This document shows positions 7,606 through 16,275 of a stretch of 52,682 bases of DNA, piece after piece. The notes beneath the pieces are model-generated. The model was not told where the DNA came from. It saw only the letters and a list, made by a program, of their open reading frames with translations, and did no database searches. Source of the stretch: VGWB01 sp964480945. Lineage in GTDB: Bacteria > Bacteroidota > Ignavibacteria > UBA10030. The position numbers and the translations under genes were made by a program. The DNA is taken from the NCBI GenBank assembly GCA_964480945.1, contig CAYZRX010000019.1:1-52682 (forward strand), in the 5' to 3' direction. The number at the start of each line of letters is the position of its first letter. The stretch's first letter is position 1.

Positions 7606-8493
7606 GTGGATTCGCGGGGGGTTAGCGGACTCCAAAGAAGGCCGATCAGGGCCCGCTTCCTTTTTCCCTTCTGTCTGGTCGCTCTTCTTTGCCTGCTCTT
7701 CGGAGCGTCCGGGTGTTCATCCAGCAGGCCAGCAGCCGGTGCCAGGACGATCCGGGTGATGACGTACAATATCCATCACGGCGAGGGACTGGATGGAAAG
7801 GTCGATATCGAACGGATCGCGAAGCTGATCCTGGATTCCAAGGCCGATATCGCTGCCCTTCAAGAAGTGGACCGAGGAGTCGAGCGAACGAGGAAGATCG
7901 ACATCATGACGGAGTTGTCCGATCGAACGGGGATGACGTATGCCTTCGGCCGGACCGCGGACTTCCAAGGCGGGCGGTACGGCAACGGCTTCCTGACGCG
8001 CTTCCCCATCTTTGAGGAACGCAACCTTCTCTATGCCGCCGACAGCTTGGAGGAACGACGGGGGTTGCTCCAGCTCGTCCTCGGTACGAGGGGTGAAGAG
8101 TTTGTCGTAATGAACACACAGCTCGATAACCGGAGTGATGATTCCGGGCGGGCCTCCTGCATTCGAGAGTTGAGAGCAGCTGCGCAGCGGTACGCACCCC
8201 GACCTATCATCGTGTGCGGGGATTTCAACGAAGCGCCCGAAGGCAGAGACATCATGATGCTGAAGGAGAGCTTCAGTGATGTCTGGGAGGTCGCTGGGAG
8301 CACCGCGGGCGCGACCTTTCCGGCCGATTCTCCTGCAACGCGCATCGACTATGTGTTCGTTTCGAAACCCTACGGGAAGAGCGATACGACATATCGGAGG
8401 GCACTGATGCCGATCTCGGCGCGGGTTCTCCCCTCGCGCGCATCCGATCATCTACCACTTCTCACGGAGTTTGAGTTCAGCACTGAGAAGTAG
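7606..8493 (+). CDS. Lipoprotein of the endonuclease/exonuclease/phosphatase (EEP) family
   Basis: 295 residues with a GTG start directly after the preceding stop. A hydrophobic segment at about 18-36 ends in a lipobox (GASGC, Cys37), so the protein is probably anchored in a membrane facing the periplasm or outside. The EEP fold motifs are complete: MTYNIHHGEG, ALQEVD (metal Glu), GDFNE, RIDYVFVS and SDHLPL (catalytic His). The family cleaves phosphodiesters or phosphomonoesters in nucleic acids, inositol phosphates or lipids. The substrate is not predictable. It closes the dap run just before serS. Confidence 0.88.
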   Translation: MDSRGVSGLQRRPIRARFLFPFCLVALLCLLFGASGCSSSRPAAGARTIRVMTYNIHHGEGLDGKVDIERIAKLILDSKADIAALQEVDRGVERTRKIDIMTELSDRTGMTYAFGRTADFQGGRYGNGFLTRFPIFEERNLLYAADSLEERRGLLQLVLGTRGEEFVVMNTQLDNRSDDSGRASCIRELRAAAQRYAPRPIIVCGDFNEAPEGRDIMMLKESFSDVWEVAGSTAGATFPADSPATRIDYVFVSKPYGKSDTTYRRALMPISARVLPSRASDHLPLLTEFEFSTEK

Positions 8494-8513
8494 AAAGGAC
8501 GAAACAGGGCTTT

Positions 8514-9779
8514 ATGCTGGAACTTAGATTCATACGCGAAAACTTCGAACTCGTTCGAAAAGGAGCCGAGGCGAAAGGGCTCACGGTCAACCTCGGTGAG
8601 CTCCTCTCCCTCGATGAGAAACGCCGTAAGTTGATTCAAGAGGGGGACGCGCTCAAGGCAAAGCGGAACGAGGTCTCGGCCCAGATCGGAAAACTCAAAA
8701 AGGCGGGGGAAGACAGCACGCCCGCGATCGCCGAGATGGAGTCTGTGAAGGACCGCATCCAGGCAATCGACCGGGAGCTGCGGGAAATCGGAGGGAAACT
8801 CGACGAGCTGCTGCTCACCGTGCCCAACGTCCCTCATCCTTCCGTCCCCTACGGGCGTACTCCTGCGGACAACAAAGAGATTTTCCGCTGGGGCGAACTC
8901 CCGAAGGTCGATTTCCAGCTGAAGCCCCATTGGGAGCTCGCGGAGAAACTCTCCATCATTGATTTCGCGCGAGGGGCGAAGGTCACGGGCGGCGGCTTCC
9001 CGTTCTATGTAGGGAAAGGCGCGACGCTCGAGCGGGCGCTCATCAATTTCTTTCTGGAACAGGCGGGGCAGAGGGGATACAGAGAGATCTCCCCTCCCAT
9101 CGTCGTCAACGAAGAGAGCGCCCGGGGTACCGGCCAGATCCCGGACAAGGAAGATCTCATGTACATCGTCGAGCGAGATCAGCTCTACATGATCCCTACC
9201 GCAGAGGTGCCCGTCACGAACTTTCACCGGGACGAGCTGCTGGCCGAGAAGGACCTGCCGATCCGCTACGCAGCGTACACGCCATGCTTTCGCCGGGAGG
9301 CGGGTTCGTACGGAAAAGACGTCCGCGGCCTGAACCGGATCCACCAGTTCGACAAGGTGGAGCTTGTGAAGTTCGTCCATCCCTCCGCTTCGTATGACGA
9401 GCTGGAATCGCTCCGGCAGGATGCGGAACATCTCCTGCAGCTTCTCGGACTTCCTTATCGGACGCTCCTGATGTGCACCGGCGATATGGGGTTCACCCAG
9501 ACAAAGAAGTACGACCTGGAAGTTTGGGCGCCGGGGCAGGAAAAGTGGCTTGAGGTTTCGTCATGCAGCAATTTTGAGGCATTTCAGGCCAGGCGGATGA
9601 ACCTTCGCTTTCGGCCTGCGAACGGATCGAAGCCGGAATTTGTTCATACTCTGAACGGGTCCGGGCTGGCGCTACCGAGAGTTGTGGCGGCATTGATCGA
9701 ACACTACCAGACGCCCGAAGGGAAGGTTGTCATCCCCAAGGTTCTGCACGCCTACACCAAGTTTGAATTGATCGGCTGA
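8514..9779 (+). CDS. serS: Serine--tRNA ligase
   Basis: Charges tRNA-Ser. 421 residues, usual bacterial length. The N-terminal helical arm (about 1-100, rich in charged heptads such as LKAKRNEVSAQIGKLKK) binds the tRNA long variable arm. The class II catalytic core carries motif 2 (CFRREAGSYGKD) and motif 3 (NGSGLALPRVVAALIE, from residue 381). The ATG at 8514 follows AGGACG and ACAGGG. No T-box or other leader is visible in the 20-base gap upstream. Confidence 0.98.
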   Translation: MLELRFIRENFELVRKGAEAKGLTVNLGELLSLDEKRRKLIQEGDALKAKRNEVSAQIGKLKKAGEDSTPAIAEMESVKDRIQAIDRELREIGGKLDELLLTVPNVPHPSVPYGRTPADNKEIFRWGELPKVDFQLKPHWELAEKLSIIDFARGAKVTGGGFPFYVGKGATLERALINFFLEQAGQRGYREISPPIVVNEESARGTGQIPDKEDLMYIVERDQLYMIPTAEVPVTNFHRDELLAEKDLPIRYAAYTPCFRREAGSYGKDVRGLNRIHQFDKVELVKFVHPSASYDELESLRQDAEHLLQLLGLPYRTLLMCTGDMGFTQTKKYDLEVWAPGQEKWLEVSSCSNFEAFQARRMNLRFRPANGSKPEFVHTLNGSGLALPRVVAALIEHYQTPEGKVVIPKVLHAYTKFELIG

Positions 9780-9821
9780 CGGATATCCGGCCATTTTTCA
9801 TTTTGATTCTTGATCTGGCAC

Positions 9822-11582
9822 ATGAAGTCCCTTCTCCGCCTTCGACCGTATTTAATTCGTTACAAGAAGACGCTCTTCTTCGGAATCCTGACCGTCGTCG
9901 GGAGCAATCTCTTTACCGTCGTGCAGCCTTTGTTTCTGGGGCGGGCGATCGACGACCTGAAGGCGACCATGGACGCACACACCCTGGCTGCCGGCGACAT
10001 CCTCCGTTGGGCCCTCCTGATTGTGGGCTTCTCGTTAATTGCAGGATTCTTTACGTTTCTGACGCGGCAGACCATCATCGTCGTGTCGCGGCACATCGAG
10101 TTTGACCTTCGCAACGATCTGCTCGCCCATCTCCAGAAGCTCTCGTACTCGTACTTTCAGAACACCCCGACCGGCGATCTGATGGCGCATGCCACGAACG
10201 ACATCGGCGCGGTCCGGAACGTGCTCGGCCCGGGCATCATGTATCCCACCGATACGCTGATGACCTTCACCATGGTCCTCGCGCTGATGCTCGTGAAGGA
10301 TTGGCAGCTGACCTTGCTCGCCCTTATCCCGCTGCCGCTCGTTTCGTTGATCGTGTACCGTCTTGGCAAGAGCATCCATCTTCGATCGATGGAGCGCCAG
10401 GCACAGTTCTCCGGACTCACGACGAAAGCTCAGGAGAATCTCTCCGGCATCCGGGTGATCAAGTCGTATGTACGCGAGCCGTACGAGATCAAGGAGTTCG
10501 GCAAACTCAGCTGGGACTACCTGAAGAAGAACCTTGTGCTAGCCCGCCTCCAATCGATCCTCTGGCCGCTGATGTTCACGCTCATCGGCCTCTCGATCGT
10601 CGTGACGCTCTACATCGGTGGAACGCAGGTGATGAACGGCCAGCTCTCGATCGGGTCGCTCTCCGCGTTCCTGGCCTACCTGGTGATGCTGATCTGGCCC
10701 GTCATCGCGTTCGGCTGGGTGATCAATCTGCTTCAGCAAGGTGCGGCATCGATGGCGCGTCTGTGCAAGATCTTCGACACCGAGCCGGAAATCAAAGACA
10801 CGGAAGCGACGGATAGAACCATTCGCGACATCAAGGGAACCGTCGAGTTCCGCGAGGTGAACTTCACCCACAAGAGTGCGTCCCAGCCGACGCTCAGCAA
10901 CATCAATCTTACGATTGAGCAGGGGATGACGGTCGCCGTTGTCGGCTACACAGGCTCAGGCAAAACGACGCTCGTCAACCAGATCCTCCGCCTCTATGAT
11001 GTAACGAGCGGAGAGGTTTTGATCGACGGGCACGACATCAGGACCATACCGCTGGAGGTCCTGCGATCTCACATCGGGTACGTCCCGCAGGAGACCTTCC
11101 TGTTCTCCGACACGCTGACGGAGAACATCCGTTACGGTACGGATGACGGGACGCTCGAGCACGTGCGGGACGCGGCGGAAATCTCACAAATCGCTCAGGA
11201 TGTGCTCGAGTTTCCGAAACAGTATGAAACCATGATCGGAGAGCGCGGCATCACGCTTTCGGGGGGTCAGAAGCAGCGAACCAGCATCGCTCGCGCCCTC
11301 ATCCGGCAGCCGAGCATCCTCATCCTCGACGACTGCCTCTCCGCTGTCGACACGTATACGGAGGAGGAGATCCTCAGGCGTCTGCGGACGTACATGAAAG
11401 GGCGAACGAGCATCATCATCAGTCACAGAATTTCCACCGTCAAGGACGCCGATCTCATTGTCGTCATCGACAAGGGCCGGATTGTCGAGCGGGGGACTCA
11501 CGAAGAACTGGTGGCGGCAGGCGGCATCTACGCCGACCTGAACGAAAAGCAGTTGTTGGAGCGGGAGCTGGAAGAGCTGTAG
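9822..11582 (+). CDS. ABC exporter half, degenerate ATPase site (TM287-like)
   Basis: 586 residues: a six-helix exporter transmembrane domain (about 1-310) followed by a nucleotide-binding domain. Walker A is GYTGSGKT (375-382), the signature is canonical LSGGQ (479-483), and Walker B reads LILDD with Asp504 where the catalytic Glu is expected. This is the hallmark of the degenerate partner in heterodimeric exporters such as TM287/288, LmrCD and BmrCD. The partner is at 12264 and has the complementary features. The ATG at 9822 is preferred; an in-frame TTG at 9810 adds four residues. It exports an unknown small molecule or lipid across the inner membrane. A RAYT transposase separates it from its partner. 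Confidence 0.92.
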   Translation: MKSLLRLRPYLIRYKKTLFFGILTVVGSNLFTVVQPLFLGRAIDDLKATMDAHTLAAGDILRWALLIVGFSLIAGFFTFLTRQTIIVVSRHIEFDLRNDLLAHLQKLSYSYFQNTPTGDLMAHATNDIGAVRNVLGPGIMYPTDTLMTFTMVLALMLVKDWQLTLLALIPLPLVSLIVYRLGKSIHLRSMERQAQFSGLTTKAQENLSGIRVIKSYVREPYEIKEFGKLSWDYLKKNLVLARLQSILWPLMFTLIGLSIVVTLYIGGTQVMNGQLSIGSLSAFLAYLVMLIWPVIAFGWVINLLQQGAASMARLCKIFDTEPEIKDTEATDRTIRDIKGTVEFREVNFTHKSASQPTLSNINLTIEQGMTVAVVGYTGSGKTTLVNQILRLYDVTSGEVLIDGHDIRTIPLEVLRSHIGYVPQETFLFSDTLTENIRYGTDDGTLEHVRDAAEISQIAQDVLEFPKQYETMIGERGITLSGGQKQRTSIARALIRQPSILILDDCLSAVDTYTEEEILRRLRTYMKGRTSIIISHRISTVKDADLIVVIDKGRIVERGTHEELVAAGGIYADLNEKQLLERELEEL

Positions 11583-11588
11583 GAAGTG

Positions 11589-11646
11589 GCCCTGAAGGGC
11601 GACGTACCGGTCTACCCTCGTCCGGCGGGTCGGCGTTCACGCCGAC
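11589..11646. repeat. REP-like hairpins, left of the RAYT gene
   Basis: The first palindrome GCCCT-GA-AGGGC (11589-11600) is followed by GACGTACC. The second is GTCGGCG-TTCA-CGCCGAC (11629-11646, 7-bp stem, 4-base loop). The segment 11589-11608 recurs as a direct repeat at 12211-12230 with one difference. It starts 7 bases after the stop of the first ABC half-gene. Such hairpins are the expected substrates of RAYT enzymes. Confidence 0.75.
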
Positions 11647-11657
11647 TCCGCGAGAAG

Positions 11658-12260
11658 GTGTTTCATCGAAGAGATTTCGTGCGACCAAAACACCACAACA
11701 TTGAGAATGCATTATACTTTATCACGACACATTGCGCAGAAGGTGTCAAACCGTTTAGAGGTGGAGCCGCTTGCGACGCTTTCATTACAGTCCTCGGACA
11801 GAAGCAAACAGTGCTTGGCTTCGGACTCTACGCATACGTCCTTATGCCCAACCACTACCATATGATTCTGCAGCTGCCTGAGGAAGTTACCATCTGGAAG
11901 TTGATGAACTACATCAATGGTGCTAGTTCGCGCGCAGTGAACGATGTCGTCAAGAAGAAATACTCGCATGTCTGGCAAGGCGGCTTTCACGACGTTGTCA
12001 TTCGAACGGCTCAGGAGTTCGCTGTCAAAGTCAATTACGTCCACAACAATCCCGTTGCCTGGAAGCTTGTTCAAAAGCCTGAAGAGTACCCGTACTCAAG
12101 TTCACAATTCTATCTGAAGCACTTCGGGAGTCCGTCCCTGGTCACTCAGGGCTTTGATGATTTCGCGCTGATGGGAATGCTCAATTCGGTTCGAACGGTT
12201 CTAGATCGTCGCCCTGAAGGGCGACGCACCGTACGGTCAAAGTTCTTAACTTTTCATTGA
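11658..12260 (+). CDS. REP-associated tyrosine transposase (RAYT, Y1_Tnp/HUH family)
   Basis: About 200 residues. The HUH motif is MPNHYHMIL (His66, His68 from the start used here) and the catalytic tyrosine is probably Tyr127 in VNYVHNNPV; both are typical of TnpA_REP single-strand transposases. An in-frame GTG at 11586 exists, but its first 24 codons run through the REP hairpins and look unlike the family. The GTG at 11658 follows GAGAAG and gives FHRRDFVRPKHHNIENALYF, a normal RAYT opening. The gene lies between the two halves of an ABC exporter and is flanked by direct copies of a palindrome, one of them inside its own 3' end. The REP hairpins are presumably what it recognises. Confidence 0.9.
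   Translation: MFHRRDFVRPKHHNIENALYFITTHCAEGVKPFRGGAACDAFITVLGQKQTVLGFGLYAYVLMPNHYHMILQLPEEVTIWKLMNYINGASSRAVNDVVKKKYSHVWQGGFHDVVIRTAQEFAVKVNYVHNNPVAWKLVQKPEEYPYSSSQFYLKHFGSPSLVTQGFDDFALMGMLNSVRTVLDRRPEGRRTVRSKFLTFH
12207..12226. repeat. REP-like palindrome, right of the RAYT gene
   Basis: A 9-bp stem CGTCGCCCT with loop GA and AGGGCGACG. It lies in the last codons of the transposase frame. Bases 12211-12230 are a direct repeat of 11589-11608, so the two copies face the same way and bracket the RAYT coding region. Confidence 0.8.
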
Positions 12261-12263
12261 TTC

Positions 12264-14075
12264 ATGCACGAAGAAGAAGTACTCGGCAAAGCTTATGATG
12301 CCCGCCTGATGCGGCGGCTGCTGAAGTACCTGCGCCCGTACCGCTGGTACGTCGCGCTGGGGATCTTCATGAGCATCGTCATCAGCGCCATGGAGGCGGT
12401 GCGCCCGTACTTCACGAAGATCGCGGTCGACGTCGACATCGCCCACAAAGACAAGATGGGACTGCTCTCGACGGTGCTGATCTTCCTGGCGGTGCTCGTG
12501 GCCCGCGGATTCATCCAGTATGCCAGTGCCTACCTGACGCAGTGGATCGGCCAGCGGACGATCTACGATCTTCGGATGCAGATCTTCCAACACCTGCAGC
12601 ACCTCTCGCTGCAGTTCTACGACAAGAACCCGATCGGCCGGCTCATCACGCGCGTGACGAACGACGTTGAAGTCCTGAACGAGATGTTCTCCTCCGGCAT
12701 CGTGATGGTGTTCAGCGACGTCTTCACGATCATCGGCATCTTCTACTTCATGTTCACGATGAGCTGGGAGCTGGCGCTGGTCTCGCTCAGCGTCTTGCCG
12801 CTGCTCTTCTACGGCACGTTCCTGTTCCGGAAGAAGGCTCGCGAGGCTTACCGGGAAGTCCGGCTCCAGATCGCCCGCATCAATGCCTTCATGCAGGAGC
12901 ATATCACCGGCATGATGGTCGACCAGATCTTCAACCGAGAGAAGAAATCGTTCGACAGGTTCTCGCACATCAATGCCGCGCACCGCGACGCAAACATCAA
13001 ATCCATCTTCTACTACGCGGTGTTCTACCCCGGCGTCGACCTGATCGGCGCGCTCTCCGTGGGTCTGATCATATGGTTCGCCGGCGGCAACATCCTGAAC
13101 GGGGTCGTCACGCTGGGGACGGTGATGGCGTTCATTCAATTCAACGAGATGTTCTGGCGCCCTATTCGCGATCTCTCGGACAAGTACAACATCCTTCAGA
13201 CCGCGATGGCCTCCTCCGAGCGAATCTTCCAGCTGCTGGACGACAACACCCTCCCTGCGGTTCCTCCGTCGGCACAACCGTTGGAGCACTTCAGAGGAGA
13301 GATCGAGTTCCGCAGCGTGTGGTTCGCCTACAACACGCCGTCGGACGGCGCGCACTCGCCGGAGTGGGTGCTGAAGAACATTTCCTTCCACGTCAACGAG
13401 GGGGAGACCGTGGCCCTCGTCGGTCACACAGGTGCCGGGAAGACCTCCATCATCAGCTTGCTGAGCCGATTCTATGAGATCCAGAAGGGAGAGATCCTGA
13501 TCGACGGCGTGAACATCGAGACCATCCCACCGGAGGACGTGCGGAAGCATATCGCGGTGGTTCTGCAGGACGTCTTCCTGTTTTCCGGCGACATCAAAGG
13601 GAACATCAACCTCGGCAACGATGCGATCACGCTCGACCGCGTGAAGGCGGCAGCTCGCGTCGTCGGCGCCCACCGTTTTATCGAGCAGCTCCCCGCACAG
13701 TATGACGCCGAAGTGAAAGAGCGCGGCGCGACCCTCTCCGTGGGCCAGAAACAGCTTCTCTCGTTCGCGCGCGCGCTGGCGTTCAATCCCCGGATTCTCA
13801 TTCTGGACGAAGCAACCTCAAGCGTCGATACGGAGACCGAGCTGCTCATCCAGGCCGCTATCAAGAAACTGCTGAAAGGCCGGACGTCGATCGTTATCGC
13901 ACATCGCCTGTCGACAATTCAAAGTGCCGACAAGATCATCGTTCTGCATAAGGGGGAGATCCGTGAGATGGGGTCGCACCAGGAACTTCTCAGCCACGAC
14001 GGCATCTACCGAAAGCTCTATCGGCTGCAGTACAAGGACCAAGAAATAAGCAGAGCGGTACCCCCAACTCCTTGA
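12264..14075 (+). CDS. ABC exporter half, catalytic partner (TM288-like)
   Basis: 603 residues: transmembrane domain (about 1-330) and ATPase domain. Walker A is GHTGAGKT (387-394), the signature is altered to LSVGQ (491-495), and Walker B is LILDEATSS with catalytic Glu516; the switch histidine is in IAHRLST. This mirrors the 9822 protein, which has a canonical LSGGQ but no catalytic Glu. Together they form one competent and one degenerate ATP site, as in TM287/288. The start ATG at 12264 follows the RAYT stop at once. Substrate unknown; multidrug, lipid or peptide export are possibilities for the family. Confidence 0.93.
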   Translation: MHEEEVLGKAYDARLMRRLLKYLRPYRWYVALGIFMSIVISAMEAVRPYFTKIAVDVDIAHKDKMGLLSTVLIFLAVLVARGFIQYASAYLTQWIGQRTIYDLRMQIFQHLQHLSLQFYDKNPIGRLITRVTNDVEVLNEMFSSGIVMVFSDVFTIIGIFYFMFTMSWELALVSLSVLPLLFYGTFLFRKKAREAYREVRLQIARINAFMQEHITGMMVDQIFNREKKSFDRFSHINAAHRDANIKSIFYYAVFYPGVDLIGALSVGLIIWFAGGNILNGVVTLGTVMAFIQFNEMFWRPIRDLSDKYNILQTAMASSERIFQLLDDNTLPAVPPSAQPLEHFRGEIEFRSVWFAYNTPSDGAHSPEWVLKNISFHVNEGETVALVGHTGAGKTSIISLLSRFYEIQKGEILIDGVNIETIPPEDVRKHIAVVLQDVFLFSGDIKGNINLGNDAITLDRVKAAARVVGAHRFIEQLPAQYDAEVKERGATLSVGQKQLLSFARALAFNPRILILDEATSSVDTETELLIQAAIKKLLKGRTSIVIAHRLSTIQSADKIIVLHKGEIREMGSHQELLSHDGIYRKLYRLQYKDQEISRAVPPTP

Positions 14076-14102
14076 GATTTCAGGAATATCATTCAACGAT
14101 CA

Positions 14103-15116
14103 ATGTCACAACCCAAAGTCATCACCATTGAGCGGCACATCATCGAGGGTGAGCGGGCACACCCCGGCGCGACCGGCGACTTCTCCAGCCTCCTCCGCGA
14201 CCTGACGCTGGCGTTCAAGGTCATCTGGCGCGAGGTCAGCAAAGCGGGACTCGTCAACATCCTGGGGACAATCGGCCGTGAGAACATTCACGGCGAGCAG
14301 GTGAAGAAGCTCGACGTCTTCTCGGACGAAACCATTTACAGGGCCATGGACCACGGAGGGCATCTGTGCGTCATGGCATCCGAGGAAAATGAGGATGTCC
14401 TGCTCATCCCGGAGCACTATCCCACGGGGAAATACGTGATGATCTATGATCCCCTCGACGGCTCGTCCAACATCGATGCCAACGTCACCATCGGGACGAT
14501 CTTCTCCATCTACCGCAGGGTTACTCCCTCCGGGAACGGCTCTATGGAGGACTGTCTCCAGCCGGGCTATAAGCAGATCGCGGCGGGGTACGTCATCTAC
14601 GGTTCGTCGACGATGCTGGTGTACACAACGGGTGACGGCGTCCACGGTTTTACGCTCGACCCGAGCATCGGTGAGTTCTTGCTCTCGCACGAGAACATAC
14701 GGATTCCGAGACGAGGAACGATCTACAGCGTCAACGAGGGAAATTCCCACCGGTGGTCGGACGGGATGAAGAACTACGTCAAGTATCTTCAGGACGAGGA
14801 CAAATCCACCGGCCGTCCGTACTCAAGTCGATATATCGGCTCCCTTGTCGGCGACGTCCACCGTACGCTTCTCTACGGCGGCATCTTCATGTATCCCGCC
14901 GACTCAAAGAATCCGCGCGGAAAGCTGCGTTTGATGTACGAGGGGAATCCTATGGCCTTTCTCATGGAGCAGGCAGGCGGGCGCGCGAGCAACGGTTCCC
15001 GACGCATCCTCGATGTCCACCCCGAAAAGCTTCACGAGCGCACCCCTCTCTTCCTCGGCAGTGAGGAAGATGTCGGCATCGCCCTGGAGTTCATTGAAGG
15101 AAGACGAGATCACTAG
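14103..15116 (+). CDS. fbp: Class 1 fructose-1,6-bisphosphatase
   Basis: Hydrolyses fructose 1,6-bisphosphate to fructose 6-phosphate in gluconeogenesis. 337 residues, normal for class I. The metal-binding signature is DPLDGSSNIDAN (about 117-128). Later segments YIGSLVGDVHRTLLYGGIFMYP and GKLRLMYEGNPMAFLMEQAGG match the family's sugar-phosphate site. It is on the same strand as the ABC genes but with a 27-base gap, so an operon link is weak. With pyk at 19092 the window holds opposing glycolytic and gluconeogenic steps. Confidence 0.97.
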   Translation: MSQPKVITIERHIIEGERAHPGATGDFSSLLRDLTLAFKVIWREVSKAGLVNILGTIGRENIHGEQVKKLDVFSDETIYRAMDHGGHLCVMASEENEDVLLIPEHYPTGKYVMIYDPLDGSSNIDANVTIGTIFSIYRRVTPSGNGSMEDCLQPGYKQIAAGYVIYGSSTMLVYTTGDGVHGFTLDPSIGEFLLSHENIRIPRRGTIYSVNEGNSHRWSDGMKNYVKYLQDEDKSTGRPYSSRYIGSLVGDVHRTLLYGGIFMYPADSKNPRGKLRLMYEGNPMAFLMEQAGGRASNGSRRILDVHPEKLHERTPLFLGSEEDVGIALEFIEGRRDH

Positions 15117-15128
15117 GGTCGTCCCACC

Positions 15129-15584
15129 ATGAAAACCGATCAGCTCATCCATAAAGCGGCGTTCGTCGTGGTCGACGTCGAGACCACAGGGATGAGCCCC
15201 GTCGACGATCGGATCACCGAGGTTGCGATGATGAGAGTGGAGGACGGCACGCTCACCAAGGAGTTTTCNNNNNNNNNNNNNNNNNNNNNNNNNNNNNNNN
15301 NNNNNNNNNNNNNNNNNNNNNNNNNNNNNNNNNNNNNNNNNNNNNNNNNNNNNNNNNNNNNNNNNNNNCAGCTCCCGAGCAAATCGTTGGGACCCGTCGC
15401 GGAATTCCTCGATGTAAAGATCCCCGACCGCCATCGTGCATCCGGCGATGCCTACGCGACAGCCCTCATCCTGGTCAAATTCCTCTCCTACCTGAAAAAG
15501 CGGGAGGGGTTGAGAACCGTGAACGAGGTGCTGGACTTTCAGTATAGAGGGAAGAAGGCCGGCGTCCTGCAGCGGTCGGTTTGA
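15129..15584 (+). CDS. DEDDh 3'-5' exonuclease (DNA polymerase III epsilon-like), interrupted by the assembly gap
   Basis: The left part (46 codons) carries the Exo I motif VVDVETTG near residue 18. The right part carries HRASGDAYATA, the Exo III His and Asp. The 100 N between them hide the Exo II motif. Visible sequence plus 100 bases gives only about 151 residues, shorter than the usual exonuclease domain, so the true gap is probably longer than drawn, and frame continuity across it is formal only. Proofreading, repair or RNA trimming roles are all possible for the family. Confidence 0.75.
   Translation: MKTDQLIHKAAFVVVDVETTGMSPVDDRITEVAMMRVEDGTLTKEFXXXXXXXXXXXXXXXXXXXXXXXXXXXXXXXXXXQLPSKSLGPVAEFLDVKIPDRHRASGDAYATALILVKFLSYLKKREGLRTVNEVLDFQYRGKKAGVLQRSV
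15269..15368. other. Assembly gap, exactly 100 N
   Basis: A block of 100 unknown bases, a conventional placeholder length for a scaffold join. It falls inside the exonuclease gene. The flanking halves fit one protein family in the same direction, which supports the join. Confidence 0.98.
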
Positions 15585-15626
15585 GCACAGAAGAAGGACC
15601 TTCATCTAAGAAGTCGGACCTCTCGT

Positions 15627-16112
15627 TTAGCGAGCCCACTTCTTCAAAAACGCGAAGACCTTGTCCCTGTCGTGGTGATCGCCGGATTCGAGCAGGCCAG
15701 TGTCCTGCGAGTGGAGAAGCTTTCCGTTCTTTTCCAGAACGAAGAGGTGCGGGTAGCCGCTGATTTGGGGGTATTTGGAGAGGACCTTCTCGTTCTTGTT
15801 TTCCGGACTGAAATTGACTTTGACGACAATGTACTTCTTGTGGAGAAAGTCGGCAACGTCTTTGTTGTCCTCGAAGAATTTGTCGAGCTTGTGGCACCAG
15901 CTGCACCATTCCCCGCCGACATCAAGGAGGATGCGCTTGCCGGTTTTTTCGGCTAAAGCAACGGCATTCTGAATATCCTTCGCCGCGTCTCTCTTCGGAT
16001 CAAATTTCTCCTTTTTCGAGGATTCTGCCTTCATCGCATCTTTCGACTGCGCCAGCACGACGCCTGATGCGAAACAGACGAGAAACGGCAGCGCGAGAAA
16101 TCGAAGTTTCAT
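15627..16112 (-). CDS. Exported thioredoxin-like protein (DUF255/SoxW type)
   Basis: 161 residues with an N-terminal signal sequence (MKLRFLALPFLVCFASGVVLAQ). The thioredoxin active site is WCSWC with Cys70 and Cys73, the cis-proline segment is SGYPHLFV, and a charged linker (about 24-44) precedes the domain. The ATG at 16112 is chosen because GGAGG lies 6 bases before it; the in-frame ATG at 16118 would leave no spacing. It probably reduces or isomerises disulfides, or services haem proteins, in the periplasm. The nearby haem-c motif gene at 17701 could be a client, but that is speculation. It is convergent with the exonuclease gene. Confidence 0.85.
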   Translation of the reverse strand: MKLRFLALPFLVCFASGVVLAQSKDAMKAESSKKEKFDPKRDAAKDIQNAVALAEKTGKRILLDVGGEWCSWCHKLDKFFEDNKDVADFLHKKYIVVKVNFSPENKNEKVLSKYPQISGYPHLFVLEKNGKLLHSQDTGLLESGDHHDRDKVFAFLKKWAR

Positions 16113-16176
16113 TGTCATCCTCCCCTTTTTGCGCGTTCTTGATTCTACGGTGTGATGAATCTACATCTAACGCTCG

Positions 16177-16275
16177 CTACCGACTGCTCGGCATCGGCAG
16201 CACGACGAGGCTCGCATTCCCCTCCTTGTCGACCGCCTGAAGGCCGAAGAGAAACTCGTCCTTAATGGATCGATC
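16177..16275 (-). pseudogene. C-terminal remnant resembling an M28-type peptidase tail
   Basis: Directly after the thrC stop, and in the same frame, 32 codons read DRSIKDEFLFGLQAVDKEGN and then ASLVVLPMPSSR before a stop. The pattern FLFGLQAVDKEGNxSLVVLP is what I know as the final strand of fibronectin-like tails in secreted M28 peptidases of FCB bacteria. No start codon, catalytic domain or signal precedes it. The likeliest reading is a gene remnant fused behind thrC by deletion. Stop-codon readthrough of thrC is possible but improbable. Confidence 0.5.

Noticed and set aside
12246..13673. 475-codon open frame on the minus strand opposite the second ABC half-gene
   Set aside because: Its His/Asp/Glu/Val-rich composition is typical of antisense frames in GC-rich genes; the plus-strand ABC protein is unambiguous.
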